Origin: an uncultured Lachnospiraceae bacterium | GTDB lineage: Bacteria > Bacillota > Clostridia > Lachnospirales > Lachnospiraceae | Length of the DNA stretch: 64,000 bases | NCBI GenBank assembly: GCA_902489645.1 | Contig: CABUAW010000006.1 | Location: 6,616-70,615, forward strand | Direction: 5' to 3' | Shown: one piece after another, positions 55,287 to 63,571 of the stretch | How positions within the stretch are numbered: the first letter of the stretch is position 1 | How the letters are laid out: each line of letters opens with the position of its first letter | Notes under the pieces: generated by a model | Seen by the model: the letters and a program-made list of their open reading frames with translations, nothing else | What the model was told of the DNA's origin: nothing | The model's database searches: none | Program-made: the position numbers and the translations under genes

Positions 55287-55865
55287 ATGAATAGTGATTA
55301 TTTGGGTATACTTGTGAATAAATCCCATCCCCTGGCAGAAGATGATATCCCCTCGGATTTGGTTCCGGTCAACATTCCCTTTGCCTATGTGGGCGACGAC
55401 CGGCGCAATTATATGCGTAAGCCCGCCGCCCGTGCCCTGGAAGCCATGTTTCGGGATGCACAGGCCGCCGGTTTAAATCTCACCGGCGTCTCCGGCTATC
55501 GTTCCTATGAACGCCAGAAAGAGATTTACGAACAGAATCTGGCCGTCAAAGGCGAAGCCCATACGTCCCTCTATTCGGCCCGGCCCGGAACCAGTGAACA
55601 TCAGACCGGCCTTGCCATGGACATATCCACGCCGTCCATCCGCTCCGCGCTGACAACCGATTTTGAAAATACCCCGGAGGGAAAATGGCTCCGCGAAAAC
55701 GCGCCGTCCTACGGCTTTATCCTGCGCTATCCGGCCGGCAAAGAAAATATTACCGGTTACGCTTACGAGCCCTGGCATTTCCGTTACGTCGGCAAAAATC
55801 TTGCCGCCTATTTAAAAAAAGAAGGTTTAACGCTGGAAGAATATTATCAGCTTCTTGCATTATGA
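55287..55865 (+). CDS. D-Ala-D-Ala carboxypeptidase, VanY family
   Basis: 192 aa zinc peptidase of the LAS family with no signal peptide. Motifs are complete: SGYRSYERQKEIY (substrate Arg), PGTSEHQTGLAMDI (zinc His and Asp) and EPWHFRYVG (catalytic Glu and zinc His). It trims the terminal D-Ala from peptidoglycan stem peptides. Lack of an export signal is odd for a wall enzyme; the start could be mis-set, but no upstream in-frame extension is apparent. Ribosome binding site CAGGTGA. Confidence 0.88.
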   Translation: MNSDYLGILVNKSHPLAEDDIPSDLVPVNIPFAYVGDDRRNYMRKPAARALEAMFRDAQAAGLNLTGVSGYRSYERQKEIYEQNLAVKGEAHTSLYSARPGTSEHQTGLAMDISTPSIRSALTTDFENTPEGKWLRENAPSYGFILRYPAGKENITGYAYEPWHFRYVGKNLAAYLKKEGLTLEEYYQLLAL

Positions 55866-55916
55866 CATGTAAATCGTGTATGATAGAACATAGAGTTTTT
55901 ATATTGGAGGTATCCT

Positions 55917-57464
55917 ATGGAACAAAAGAAAAACATCAAATCACGGCAAAGCGGAATTCTTGTACATCCGACCTCTTTTCCGGGCCCTTTTGGAATCGGC
56001 GACCTCGGCAAAGGCGCCTATGATTTCATTGACTTTTTAAAAGAGGCCAACCAGACGCTCTGGCAATGCCTGCCGCTTGGACCTACCGGCTTCGGCGACT
56101 CGCCGTACCAATCATTTTCGGCCTTCGCCGGCCAGCCCCTGATTATCAGTCCCGAAAAATTAATTGACTGGGAATTACTTACCGGGGAGGATGTCAAAGA
56201 AGCGCCCGAATGGGATGAAAACCGTATCGACTATGGAACGTTGATTGAATACAAAACCAGACTTTTGAAAAAGGCCTACGCCAATTTCCAGCACACGCCA
56301 ATCATTTTACTGCTGGATGAGTTTCGCGCCTTTTGCGAAAAAAATGATTCCTGGCTGACAGATTACGCGCTCTTTATGGCTTTAAAAGATGCTCACGACG
56401 GCAAAGCCTGGACCGAATGGGAAGAAAAATATAAATTTCCGACGGCCGCATCCAGGGCCGAGGCCATGACACAGTTAAAGGATTCCATTCGTTATTATTG
56501 CTTTATCCAGTACATTTTCTTTAAACAATGGGAAGAACTCAAACTTTATGCCCACGAAAACGGGATTGAAATTATCGGGGATATTCCGATTTTTGTCTCA
56601 CCGGACAGCGCCGATGTATGGGCGAATAAAGAACTGTTCCAACTGGACGAGGATGGATATCCGACAGTCGTTGCCGGCGTCCCGCCGGATTATTTCAGCG
56701 CCACCGGACAGCTCTGGGGAAATCCGCTCTATGACTGGGACGCTCACAAAAAAAGCCATTACCAATGGTGGATTGCCCGAATCCGGCATCAGCTAACCCT
56801 GACGGATTTATTACGCATCGACCATTTCCGCGGTTTTGAAGCTTACTGGGCCATTCCTTACGGTGAAGAAACCGCCGTCAACGGACAATGGAAAAAAGGT
56901 CCGGGTAAAGACTTTTTTGACCACATACTCAAGGCGTTTGACGGCTCCCTGCCAATCATCGCCGAAGATTTGGGCGTCATCACCCCGGCCGTCGAAGCGC
57001 TCAGGGACGATTATCATCTTCCCGGCATGAAAATCCTTCAATTTGCTTTTGACGACATTAAAGACAATGGCTATCTGCCTTATAATTACACGGAAAACTG
57101 CGTCTGTTACACGGGTACCCATGATAACGACACGACCCGGGGCTGGTATCGTCAGGCATCCCCCGAATCCCAGGATAAGGTCCGCCGCTATTTAAGCTGC
57201 GACGGCAGCAATGTCCATTGGGACTTCATTCGTCTGGCCCTGTCCTCCGTCGCCCGATATGTCCTCTTCCCTTTACAGGATATTTTCGGTTTGGACAGTT
57301 TTGCCCGGATGAACACGCCGGGAACCGGGCAGGGCAACTGGACGTGGCGCTATCTGCAAGACCATTTGAACCCGGGCACCGCCGCTTATTTAAAAGAGCT
57401 GTCTGAGCTTTACGGACGTAATCCGTCTCCGGCCGCCGAAGCTGAGGAGGTGCGCCGTCCATGA
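55917..57464 (+). CDS. malQ: 4-alpha-glucanotransferase (amylomaltase)
   Basis: 515 aa GH77 enzyme, start preceded by GGAGG. It transfers alpha-1,4-glucan segments in maltodextrin and glycogen metabolism. Motifs: SGILVHPTSFPGPFGIGDLG, LLRIDHFRGFEAYW (catalytic Asp in RIDHFRG), IIAEDLGVITP (catalytic Glu) and GTHDNDTTRGW (Asp stabiliser). Together with glgC/glgD elsewhere in the window it supports glycogen turnover. It overlaps plsC by 4 nt. Confidence 0.95.
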   Translation: MEQKKNIKSRQSGILVHPTSFPGPFGIGDLGKGAYDFIDFLKEANQTLWQCLPLGPTGFGDSPYQSFSAFAGQPLIISPEKLIDWELLTGEDVKEAPEWDENRIDYGTLIEYKTRLLKKAYANFQHTPIILLLDEFRAFCEKNDSWLTDYALFMALKDAHDGKAWTEWEEKYKFPTAASRAEAMTQLKDSIRYYCFIQYIFFKQWEELKLYAHENGIEIIGDIPIFVSPDSADVWANKELFQLDEDGYPTVVAGVPPDYFSATGQLWGNPLYDWDAHKKSHYQWWIARIRHQLTLTDLLRIDHFRGFEAYWAIPYGEETAVNGQWKKGPGKDFFDHILKAFDGSLPIIAEDLGVITPAVEALRDDYHLPGMKILQFAFDDIKDNGYLPYNYTENCVCYTGTHDNDTTRGWYRQASPESQDKVRRYLSCDGSNVHWDFIRLALSSVARYVLFPLQDIFGLDSFARMNTPGTGQGNWTWRYLQDHLNPGTAAYLKELSELYGRNPSPAAEAEEVRRP

Positions 57465-58180
57465 TTCGTTTTATCTGTGTTATTTTATTTTTACTGCTGT
57501 TTTCCATTATCAGCCTGCCGATGTACCTTATCGTCAACATCATCGGCCGCTTTCATCCGTCGAAAAAAGCGACCGTGTCCCAGAGCTTTGTCGTCTGGGG
57601 CTTCAAAATGGTGCTGTGGGCCAGCGGAACCCGGCTTGAGGTGGAGGGCCAGGAGAACGTTCCCAACGATACGCCTGTCCTCTACGTGGCAAATCACCGG
57701 AGCTATTATGATATTCCGACCTGCTATACGCTGGTAAAAAATAACACCGGCTTCGTATCCAAAAAAGAAATGGAAAAGGTGCCGTGTATCAGTCGCTGGA
57801 TGCGCTATATCAACTGCCAGTTCCTGGACCGTGAAAACGTCCGGGAAGGTTTGAAAACCATACTGACCTGCATTGATTTAATCAAATCCGGGACTTCCAT
57901 ATTTTTATTTCCGGAGGGCACCCGGGGTCTTGGTAAGGAAATGATTCCGTTCAAGGAAGGCGGTTTTAAAATCGCTACGAAAACCGGCTGTCCTATCGTC
58001 CCGGTCGCCATTCAGAATACGGAAAATATTTTTGAAACCCATATTCCAAAGGTAAAAAAGCAAACCGTATCTATCCGTTTTGGTACGCCGATTTTCGTAT
58101 CCGAATTAACCCCCGCCGATAAAAAATGTCTCGGGGCGACCGTTCAGGAGCAAATTCGCGCCATGTTAAATGAAAAATAA
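57461..58180 (+). CDS. 1-acyl-sn-glycerol-3-phosphate acyltransferase (PlsC-like)
   Basis: 239 aa. One or two N-terminal hydrophobic helices anchor it. The acyltransferase motifs are NHRSYYD (HX4D, about 74-80), FPEGTRG (about 147-153) and IVPVAIQ. It acylates lysophosphatidic acid to make phosphatidic acid. The start overlaps malQ by 4 nt (ATGA), an unusual pairing of functions that probably reflects operon drift. Confidence 0.9.
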   Translation: MIRFICVILFLLLFSIISLPMYLIVNIIGRFHPSKKATVSQSFVVWGFKMVLWASGTRLEVEGQENVPNDTPVLYVANHRSYYDIPTCYTLVKNNTGFVSKKEMEKVPCISRWMRYINCQFLDRENVREGLKTILTCIDLIKSGTSIFLFPEGTRGLGKEMIPFKEGGFKIATKTGCPIVPVAIQNTENIFETHIPKVKKQTVSIRFGTPIFVSELTPADKKCLGATVQEQIRAMLNEK

Positions 58181-58267
58181 TCCAAATTCTTTCATTTTTA
58201 CTATTCATTTTTAAACCAAAGCATGGTACAATTGACAAGGACTGAAATTTTAAGGAGGAAACAGACG

Positions 58268-58738
58268 ATGATACCAGTTGCACTTTTGTCTACACCGGCT
58301 ATAGTTCTGATTGTCGTCCTCGTGGTCTTAGTGGCTGCCCTGGCATTTCTTACATTCTGGGGAAACAAGCAGCAGAAAAAAGCTGAAGCTGCACAGCAGC
58401 AAATCGAAGCTGCCGCACAGCCGATGACCATGCTGGTCATTGACAAAAAGAGAATGAAGCTGACTGAATCTGGCCTGCCAAAAATTGTCATAGATTCCAC
58501 ACCGAAGCTCTATCGGCGCTCCAAGGTACCGATTGTCAAAGCAAAGGTTGGACCCAGAATCATGACCCTCATTGCCGACGATAAGATTTATGACCTGATT
58601 CCTGTAAAACAGGAAGTAAAAGCCATGGTCAGCGGCATGTACATTTTGAGTGTGAAGAGCCTGCGTGGTCCGGCACTGACAGCGCCGCCAAAAGTCGGAT
58701 TTTTCCAGAGAATGAAAAATAAAATTTCTGGTAAATAA
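58268..58738 (+). CDS. Conserved hypothetical protein with N-terminal membrane helix
   Basis: 156 aa from the ATG at 58268, which follows AAGGAGG by 9 nt; an upstream in-frame start at 58223 has no ribosome binding site. A membrane helix covers about 7-34, then a Gln/Ala-rich coiled stretch (about 37-55), then a soluble domain with KVPIVKAKVGPRIMTLIADDKIYDLIPVK. It is a widespread but uncharacterised lachnospiraceal protein. Orientation of the soluble part is not certain. Confidence 0.75.
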   Translation: MIPVALLSTPAIVLIVVLVVLVAALAFLTFWGNKQQKKAEAAQQQIEAAAQPMTMLVIDKKRMKLTESGLPKIVIDSTPKLYRRSKVPIVKAKVGPRIMTLIADDKIYDLIPVKQEVKAMVSGMYILSVKSLRGPALTAPPKVGFFQRMKNKISGK

Positions 58739-58781
58739 AAATAAGATGGTATTGAAACTTTCAATACCATCTTATTTTTAT
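58737..58781. terminator. Bidirectional terminator between the hypothetical gene and cca
   Basis: A nearly perfect 21-bp hairpin reading AAATAAGATGGTATTGAAA on one arm (from 58739), ending in ATTTTTA on the plus strand and the mirror on the minus strand. Confidence 0.9.
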
Positions 58782-58798
58782 TTTTTATCGGTTCAAAA

Positions 58799-60169
58799 TC
58801 AATGTTCAAAAAAGTATTCCTTTTCATTGAAAATCGTCGGGTCGTCCTTTACCTGTCCGGCCAGCTCTAAAAGCTTAGTCTTCTCATTCAGCTCCGGCGC
58901 GTCAATGACCATCTCCGCAAGCCGCTCCAGCACTGCGCCGAGGACCGGCCCCTGGGGAATTCCCGCCTGAATCAAATCCTTTCCATTGACCGCCAGCGTT
59001 TTCACTTCAAAGCAGTCGCCGCGCCGGAGAATCTTCCGGTATATGGCTTCCTTTTCCGCCAGCAGTTTCATCTTTTTCGGTATCACCGCAGGATTCTTTG
59101 CCGAAACGTCCGCCCGCTGCACCTTAATAAAATCCTCAAATATATCTTCGCCAACCCGGTTTAAAGCCCGCCGCACGCTGATATCGTTTGCCATATATTT
59201 TAAACCGTGCCATTTTACCAGACGGTAGACATTTTCCAGCGTATGATTGTCGAATTTCAGCCGCCGCATAATATTCCGGCACATTTTGGCGCTGACCTCT
59301 GGATGTTTATAAAAAATATCCCTTTCTCCGTCCGTCTTTTTCACCACGGGTTTTCCAAAGTCATGGAAGAGCATCGTCAGACGCAGCACCGGCGCTGCAT
59401 CGATGTTTTTCAGCGCAATCAGGGTGTGTTCCTCCACATCGTATATATGATTCGGCGTATGCTGGGCCACGCCGACGATGGCATCATACTCCGGCAAAAT
59501 CACCCGGGTAATTCCAAGAGCGCAGGCCTCCCGTATCCGTTCCGGATGGTCTGACACGAGAAGTTTGACAAGCTCCACCCGTATCCGCTCGGCGCTGACC
59601 TCTCTTAACGCCTCCACCCGCTGCGACATGGCCAATTTCGTTGCTTCGTCAATGGAAAAGCCAAGCTGGGCCGAAAAACGAATCGCCCGAAGAATTCTCA
59701 GCGCATCTTCATCAAACCTCTCTCCCGGATTTCCCACACAGCGAATGACCTGCCGTTTTAAATCCTCCATGCCATGAAAAATGTCCACCAACCCGGTCTC
59801 CGGGTTATAAGCCATCGCATTTATCGTAAAATCCCGCCGCTTTAAATCCTCTTCCAAACAGGCCGTGAATGTCACATCCTTCGGATGGCGGTGGTCCTCA
59901 TACTCCCCGTCGACCCGGTAAGTCGTCACCTCAAAAGCCTCTTTATCCATCAATACCGTCACCGTGCCATGCTCAATTCCGGTATCTACCGTCCGCGGAA
60001 AAATCTGCTTTACCTGCTCCGGCCGGGCAGATGTGGTAATGTCCCAGTCCTCCGGCTCACGCCCCAAAATACTGTCCCTGACACAGCCTCCCACCGCATA
60101 TGCTTCAAAACCATTCGCCGACAATTGCTGAATAATCTCGGCCGCCTTTTTCGGAATATACATCTTCAT
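58799..60169 (-). CDS. cca: CCA tRNA nucleotidyltransferase with HD domain
   Basis: 456 aa. It adds or repairs the tRNA 3' CCA. The nucleotidyltransferase head has GGCVRDSILGREPEDWDI (metal Asp pair in DWD) and RRDFTINAMAYN. An HD domain follows (LTMLFHDFGKPVV, about 245-257), suggesting an extra phosphohydrolase activity. The template helix region is present (EDALRILRAIRFSAQLGF). Adjacent tRNA genes at the right edge are an independent unit. Confidence 0.94.
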   Translation of the reverse strand: MKMYIPKKAAEIIQQLSANGFEAYAVGGCVRDSILGREPEDWDITTSARPEQVKQIFPRTVDTGIEHGTVTVLMDKEAFEVTTYRVDGEYEDHRHPKDVTFTACLEEDLKRRDFTINAMAYNPETGLVDIFHGMEDLKRQVIRCVGNPGERFDEDALRILRAIRFSAQLGFSIDEATKLAMSQRVEALREVSAERIRVELVKLLVSDHPERIREACALGITRVILPEYDAIVGVAQHTPNHIYDVEEHTLIALKNIDAAPVLRLTMLFHDFGKPVVKKTDGERDIFYKHPEVSAKMCRNIMRRLKFDNHTLENVYRLVKWHGLKYMANDISVRRALNRVGEDIFEDFIKVQRADVSAKNPAVIPKKMKLLAEKEAIYRKILRRGDCFEVKTLAVNGKDLIQAGIPQGPVLGAVLERLAEMVIDAPELNEKTKLLELAGQVKDDPTIFNEKEYFFEH

Positions 60170-60260
60170 CTGCCCACCTCATTTATCATATAGAATTATT
60201 TTACCATTTTAAAACCATTCATGGAATACTTTTCACTCATATTTGTCAAATATTTATCTA

Positions 60261-60289
60261 TTGAAGATTTCGTCTTTATGGCTTATAAT
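60261..60289 (+). promoter_or_regulatory. Promoter of the 128-aa membrane protein gene
   Basis: TTGAAG (60261-60266), 17 nt, TATAAT (60284-60289). Confidence 0.7.
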
Positions 60290-60326
60290 ATTACATAATG
60301 TTACAGGAAAGTAGGTTTGATATATC

Positions 60327-60713
60327 ATGGATAAAGAAACCCAATTAAAAAAATATGAACAATGGCTGGTAACTCTGAAAATACTCACTGTCGTATGCCT
60401 TGTACTTACAATTATTTTGATTTATTTTTCTTACAAGGGGAAAACGGACCCGCTTGTCATGATTCTGGCGCTTTTGGCTACCATCATGTTTTTCATGGCA
60501 TACCGTGAAAAATCCAGGGCTCCGCGTCCCGGAAGTCCGGAATACGAAGCGATTGAACGGGCTCAGGCTGCCAAAATCGACGCCCAGAAGGAACGCATTT
60601 ACAGAAAGCAGCATCCATTCGATGTCGCCCGTGAACTGGTTGAAAATAATAAAGCCTCCGGAAGTAAATCCTCCGAGGCTTCAAAAGATATTTCATCAAA
60701 AAAGGACGCTTAA
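60327..60713 (+). CDS. Small membrane protein, unknown function
   Basis: 128 aa. Two membrane helices (about 18-34 and 43-58) are followed by a charged cytoplasmic tail rich in Lys and Ser. The final codons overlap a terminator hairpin. I do not recognise the family. Confidence 0.7.
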   Translation: MDKETQLKKYEQWLVTLKILTVVCLVLTIILIYFSYKGKTDPLVMILALLATIMFFMAYREKSRAPRPGSPEYEAIERAQAAKIDAQKERIYRKQHPFDVARELVENNKASGSKSSEASKDISSKKDA

Positions 60714-60727
60714 GCGTCCTTTGGCTT
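60701..60727 (+). terminator. Terminator overlapping the stop codon of the 128-aa gene
   Basis: Perfect palindromic stem AAAGGACGCT / AGCGTCCTTT (60701-60722) then GGCTTTTTT. The TAA lies at the tip of the hairpin. Confidence 0.8.
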
Positions 60728-60741
60728 TTTTAGCATAAAAT

Positions 60742-61251
60742 TCAACTTCCAAGAACCTTCTTCCGTATATCTTCGAAAGAAATCGGCCGGTAGCTCGTCC
60801 GTTCCACGCAAACGCAGATGGATTGCCGACAAAAATCCCTGTATGTGGGATTCCCATGAACATGTCCATAAATATTGGCATAAGGCATATTTTCATTAAT
60901 ATATAACGGTTCATGGGATAAAATCCAGAATCCGTCAATAATAATCGGCCATGCGCTGGCCTCGGCAAAACCACATTCCCGATACCATTCCGGCGTCTGG
61001 GTGTCGTGATTTCCAAGGACCAGTATTTTTTTACCATTTAAGTTTCTGCAAAGCCGTGTCACTTCGCTCTGATTTCCAAAGGCAAAATCCCCGAGAACAA
61101 AGACTCTGTCCTCCGGCCCCACAGTTTCATTCCAGTTTTTTATGAGCTGGCGCTCCATGTCCTTTATATCCCTAAACGGCCGATTCTCAAAACGAATCAT
61201 GGCCTCATGACCAAAATGCGTATCCGCCACAAAAAAAGTGTTTTCCGCCAT
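60742..61251 (-). CDS. Metallophosphoesterase
   Basis: 169 aa. Complete calcineurin-like metal motifs: VADTHFGH, LGDFAFG, LGNHDT, LSHEPL and IYGHVHGN. Similar small phosphoesterases act on phosphodiesters or protein phosphates; the substrate is not readable. Its own promoter (61277-61305) starts at the edge of the putative guide RNA. Confidence 0.88.
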   Translation of the reverse strand: MAENTFFVADTHFGHEAMIRFENRPFRDIKDMERQLIKNWNETVGPEDRVFVLGDFAFGNQSEVTRLCRNLNGKKILVLGNHDTQTPEWYRECGFAEASAWPIIIDGFWILSHEPLYINENMPYANIYGHVHGNPTYRDFCRQSICVCVERTSYRPISFEDIRKKVLGS

Positions 61252-61276
61252 CGCTATTCCTCCTATCTACGGATTC

Positions 61277-61305
61277 ATAGTAGCACACTTATTTTGTCCG
61301 GTCAA
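61277..61305 (-). promoter_or_regulatory. Promoter of the metallophosphoesterase gene
   Basis: TTGACC (61305-61300), 17 nt, TACTAT (61282-61277) on the minus strand, immediately after the candidate guide segment. Confidence 0.6.
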
Positions 61306-61455
61306 AAGCATTTTTATGGATAATATAACTTCGGATACTCTCTGCCTCAGGCTAATCTGCCCCCGGCAACTCTTTGCCTGCCCCATACGGGCCGACCGGC
61401 GGTATCCAACCGAAAAGCTCCGCCCACTGGCCGGAACTCCCTTTTTAGTTTCCCT
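61306..61455 (-). ncRNA. Candidate omega-RNA / guide-RNA scaffold plus guide of the TnpB-like protein
   Basis: The 110 nt just 3' of the TnpB-like stop are much more GC-rich than the surroundings. They fold into three hairpins on the minus strand: a large GGCC..GGGCGG / CCGCC..GGCC structure (61432-61390), GGCAA-AGAG-TTGCC (61378-61365) and GCC-TGA-GGC (61352-61344). The next 38 nt (61343-61306) are AT-rich and would be the guide region, if the RNA follows TnpB rules, in which the scaffold overlaps or follows the 3' end of tnpB and the guide lies beyond. Neither the processing sites nor the guide boundary can be fixed from one sequence. A terminator-like role is unlikely because no U-tract follows. 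Confidence 0.5.
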
Positions 61456-61471
61456 ATATATAAACAATGCG

Positions 61472-62662
61472 TTACCGCATGTGTTTATCTAAACTTTCAT
61501 AGGTCTTTTTTCCCAAATTTCGGGACGCATTTACCCATTTATTGCCCTGATGCCCATTCTCACATACGAACAATTCACCTTTTTTACGAACCACCGCACC
61601 GCACTGGGCGCAATATCTTCCGATATCCGGCACCAGAGATTCCAGAACCAAAATACCTTCCTTCCAGGCTTTATATTTCAGTTGGTCGCGTATGCCATAA
61701 CTCAAATATAAAACCGAGCGCCGCCCTACCGCCGCCATGACATATTTACTGTACTCACTGTTATACCTCGGCAGTATAATCGCGTCCACATTATTTTCCC
61801 GACTAAAGTCCACGATTTTCCGGCTAATCTGATGCGTCATATCTTCTTCCAGATGTCTGAGCTTTGTCCAGTATTTTTTATCCGCACCTTCTCTTCGGAC
61901 ATCTCCCGACGCTTTTCGGGATTTTTCAATCTTTTCCAGAATAATTCCGCATCGGTTGACATAAGCTCTCCCGCCTTTAAAAAACCTGACGGCCTCCACA
62001 TCACACTGCCTGTTTAATATACAGCAGACGGCCACCGCATCCCCATTGGTAAACTGGACGCTGCAAATGCGCATGTCTCCATCCAGAATCTGTTTTAAGT
62101 TCTTTTCATGCGAAACCTTCTGGCGAATCGGAACATGCAGTTCCATTCGTTTTTCCCGAAATACTAACTGGGGCGACAGACATACCGCATCCTCAGGAAT
62201 CTCACTGCCGCTTAACCGGCCGTGCATCCACTGCCATTTTTCACCATTCCAGACCTTTACCGTAATCGAATGACTGTCCAAATCTCTGTACATTCCTTTA
62301 TATAAAGTAATGCCCGAGTTAAACATTCTGCTTGGCTGTTCCTTGTCTTTCCTGGCAATATAACGCCTTCCCGATGCCAATGCCGAATTAATTGCCGCCC
62401 GGCGAAAATATAGAGGTACGCCCTTCCAGGGCAGGGGATTTTCTACGGGTTTTTTTTCCCTTCCGACAATAGTCAAACACTCCAAAGCCCGCATAGCCTT
62501 CTGCTTATCCAAATCGTGCAATTCCTGATGTTCCAAAAATATTTTATAATAAAAATAGAGAATTTCATTATAAAGTTTCCAGGTATCCACCAGCCATTCG
62601 CTGTGAGAACTCCTCAGTGTGAATTTCTTTGTCGTTATCGAATAATATTCCTTATTTGGCAT
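61472..62662 (-). CDS. Nuclease-dead TnpB-like protein (TldR-like), putative RNA-guided DNA-binding protein
   Basis: 396 aa, normal TnpB length. The C-terminal half aligns by eye with the TnpB RuvC domain, but each catalytic position is changed: RuvC-I GIDLG is SVQFT (Q203), RuvC-II AVESL-type Glu is AIILP (I296), and RuvC-III DVNAA is WVNAS (W376). The zinc ribbon CAQCG (351-355) with CENGH (367-371) is kept, as are the basic N-terminal region and the VNASRNL helix. Such proteins (TldR) bind DNA through an omega-RNA guide without cutting and repress genes. Start: ATG at 62662 with AGAGGA 9 nt upstream. It has its own promoter and a structured 3' segment. Simple pseudogenisation is unlikely because the frame is intact. 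Its target is unknown. Confidence 0.78.
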   Translation of the reverse strand: MPNKEYYSITTKKFTLRSSHSEWLVDTWKLYNEILYFYYKIFLEHQELHDLDKQKAMRALECLTIVGREKKPVENPLPWKGVPLYFRRAAINSALASGRRYIARKDKEQPSRMFNSGITLYKGMYRDLDSHSITVKVWNGEKWQWMHGRLSGSEIPEDAVCLSPQLVFREKRMELHVPIRQKVSHEKNLKQILDGDMRICSVQFTNGDAVAVCCILNRQCDVEAVRFFKGGRAYVNRCGIILEKIEKSRKASGDVRREGADKKYWTKLRHLEEDMTHQISRKIVDFSRENNVDAIILPRYNSEYSKYVMAAVGRRSVLYLSYGIRDQLKYKAWKEGILVLESLVPDIGRYCAQCGAVVRKKGELFVCENGHQGNKWVNASRNLGKKTYESLDKHMR

Positions 62663-62688
62663 CCCTTTTTATCCTCTATACGCCTGAT

Positions 62689-62830
62689 AAGGTAGAGTTT
62701 TTCTTTCGTTATTTCTTATACATTCAGCTTCCGCCTGTGCATACATAGAAAGCCTTTAAAAATAAAGGCTGCCACGGTGATACAGTGGTTCTTTAATATT
62801 ATACATAATCTGAACGAAAAAGTCTACCTT
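62689..62830. repeat. Imperfect inverted repeat bracketing the TnpB-like promoter
   Basis: On the plus strand AAGGTAGAGTTTTTC (62689-62703) and the reverse complement of AAGGTAGACTTTTTC (62816-62830) match at 14 of 15 positions, with a G/C difference at the centre. The right arm contains the -35 element of the TnpB-like gene and the -10 lies inside the bracketed 112 nt. A related A-rich motif (AATAAGAAGAAAAACCTA, 63505-63522) precedes the recombinase gene. These may be recombinase binding or crossover sites; chance in AT-rich DNA cannot be excluded. Confidence 0.45.
62798..62826 (-). promoter_or_regulatory. Promoter of the TnpB-like gene
   Basis: TAGACT (62826-62821), 17 nt, TATAAT with an extended TG (62803-62798) on the minus strand. 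It gives a leader of about 130 nt with two hairpins: CCAC/GTGG, and AGCCTTT/AAAGGCT (62750-62770). Confidence 0.6.
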
Positions 62831-62841
62831 TTACGGATTTT

Positions 62842-63456
62842 TTAAGTATAATCTGATAATTTCTTGGCATGTACCCATCTTAAAAATGTATCCTGAGAGA
62901 CACCCAATTGTCTGGCGGCCTCGCGGGAAACAATTTTCCCGCTCTCCCACGCCCTTTTTATCTGGGCAAAGCCTTCCGGCATGGGAATTTTAGGCCTTCC
63001 GAAACGCACGCCCCGCCTTTTTGCCGCCTCAATTCCTTCCTTCTGCCTCTGTTTAATATTTTCCCGCTCTGTCTGAGCCACATAGGAAAGAATCTGCAAA
63101 ACCAAATCCGCTATGAATGTTCGCGTCAAATCTTTTTCTGTACTTCCTGTATTTAACAACGGCATGTCCAAAACGACAATATCCACGCCCTTTTCTTTTG
63201 TAATCAACCGCCATTGATTTTGTATTTCCTCATAGTTACGCCCCAAACGGTCAATGGACTTAATCACCAGAATATCTCCCGGTTTTATCCGTCGCATTAA
63301 CTGCAGATATTGGGGTCTGTTGAAGTCTTTTCCACTCAACTTATCTATAAAAATATGATTATCTGGTACCGGAAACTGCTGTAATGCAATCATCTGTCTG
63401 TCCTCACACTGGTCTTTTGTCGAAACCCGGACATATCCATAAATTTTTTGCATCAT
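62842..63456 (-). CDS. Serine recombinase, resolvase/invertase type
   Basis: 204 aa, AGGAGG box before ATG-ATG. The N-terminal catalytic domain has YGYVRVSTKDQ with the nucleophile Ser12, and IKSIDRLGRNYEEI with the conserved Arg residues. The linker helix (about 120-150) is YVAQTERENIKQRQKEGIEA. A C-terminal HTH (about 170-200, SREAARQLGVSQDTFLRW) binds DNA. This domain order is Tn3 resolvase/Hin type, not IS607 TnpA, which has an N-terminal HTH. It is upstream of and co-oriented with the TnpB-like gene, separated by 179 nt. It could resolve, integrate or invert a small element; the bracketed promoter suggests inversion as one option. Confidence 0.9.
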   Translation of the reverse strand: MMQKIYGYVRVSTKDQCEDRQMIALQQFPVPDNHIFIDKLSGKDFNRPQYLQLMRRIKPGDILVIKSIDRLGRNYEEIQNQWRLITKEKGVDIVVLDMPLLNTGSTEKDLTRTFIADLVLQILSYVAQTERENIKQRQKEGIEAAKRRGVRFGRPKIPMPEGFAQIKRAWESGKIVSREAARQLGVSQDTFLRWVHAKKLSDYT

Positions 63457-63523
63457 TTTATCAATCCTCCTTACCCATTTAGTATTTACTTTCCAAACTA
63501 CTTTAATAAGAAGAAAAACCTAA

Positions 63524-63567
63524 AATAAAAAAACGCCAAGACTTGTTCTTTCAAGCCTTGACGCTTT
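63524..63567 (-). terminator. Terminator after tRNA-Leu
   Basis: Minus-strand stem GCGTCAAGGCTTG / CAAGTCTTGGCG (63564-63552 with 63545-63534, one G-U) followed by TTTTTTT. Confidence 0.85.
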
Positions 63568-63571
63568 TTCG

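Noticed and set aside
61472..63456. An ordinary IS607 or IS605 insertion sequence
   Set aside because: The recombinase has its HTH at the C-terminus, not the N-terminal MerR-like HTH of IS607 TnpA; the TnpB is catalytically dead; no element ends were seen. A decayed or domesticated element remains possible.
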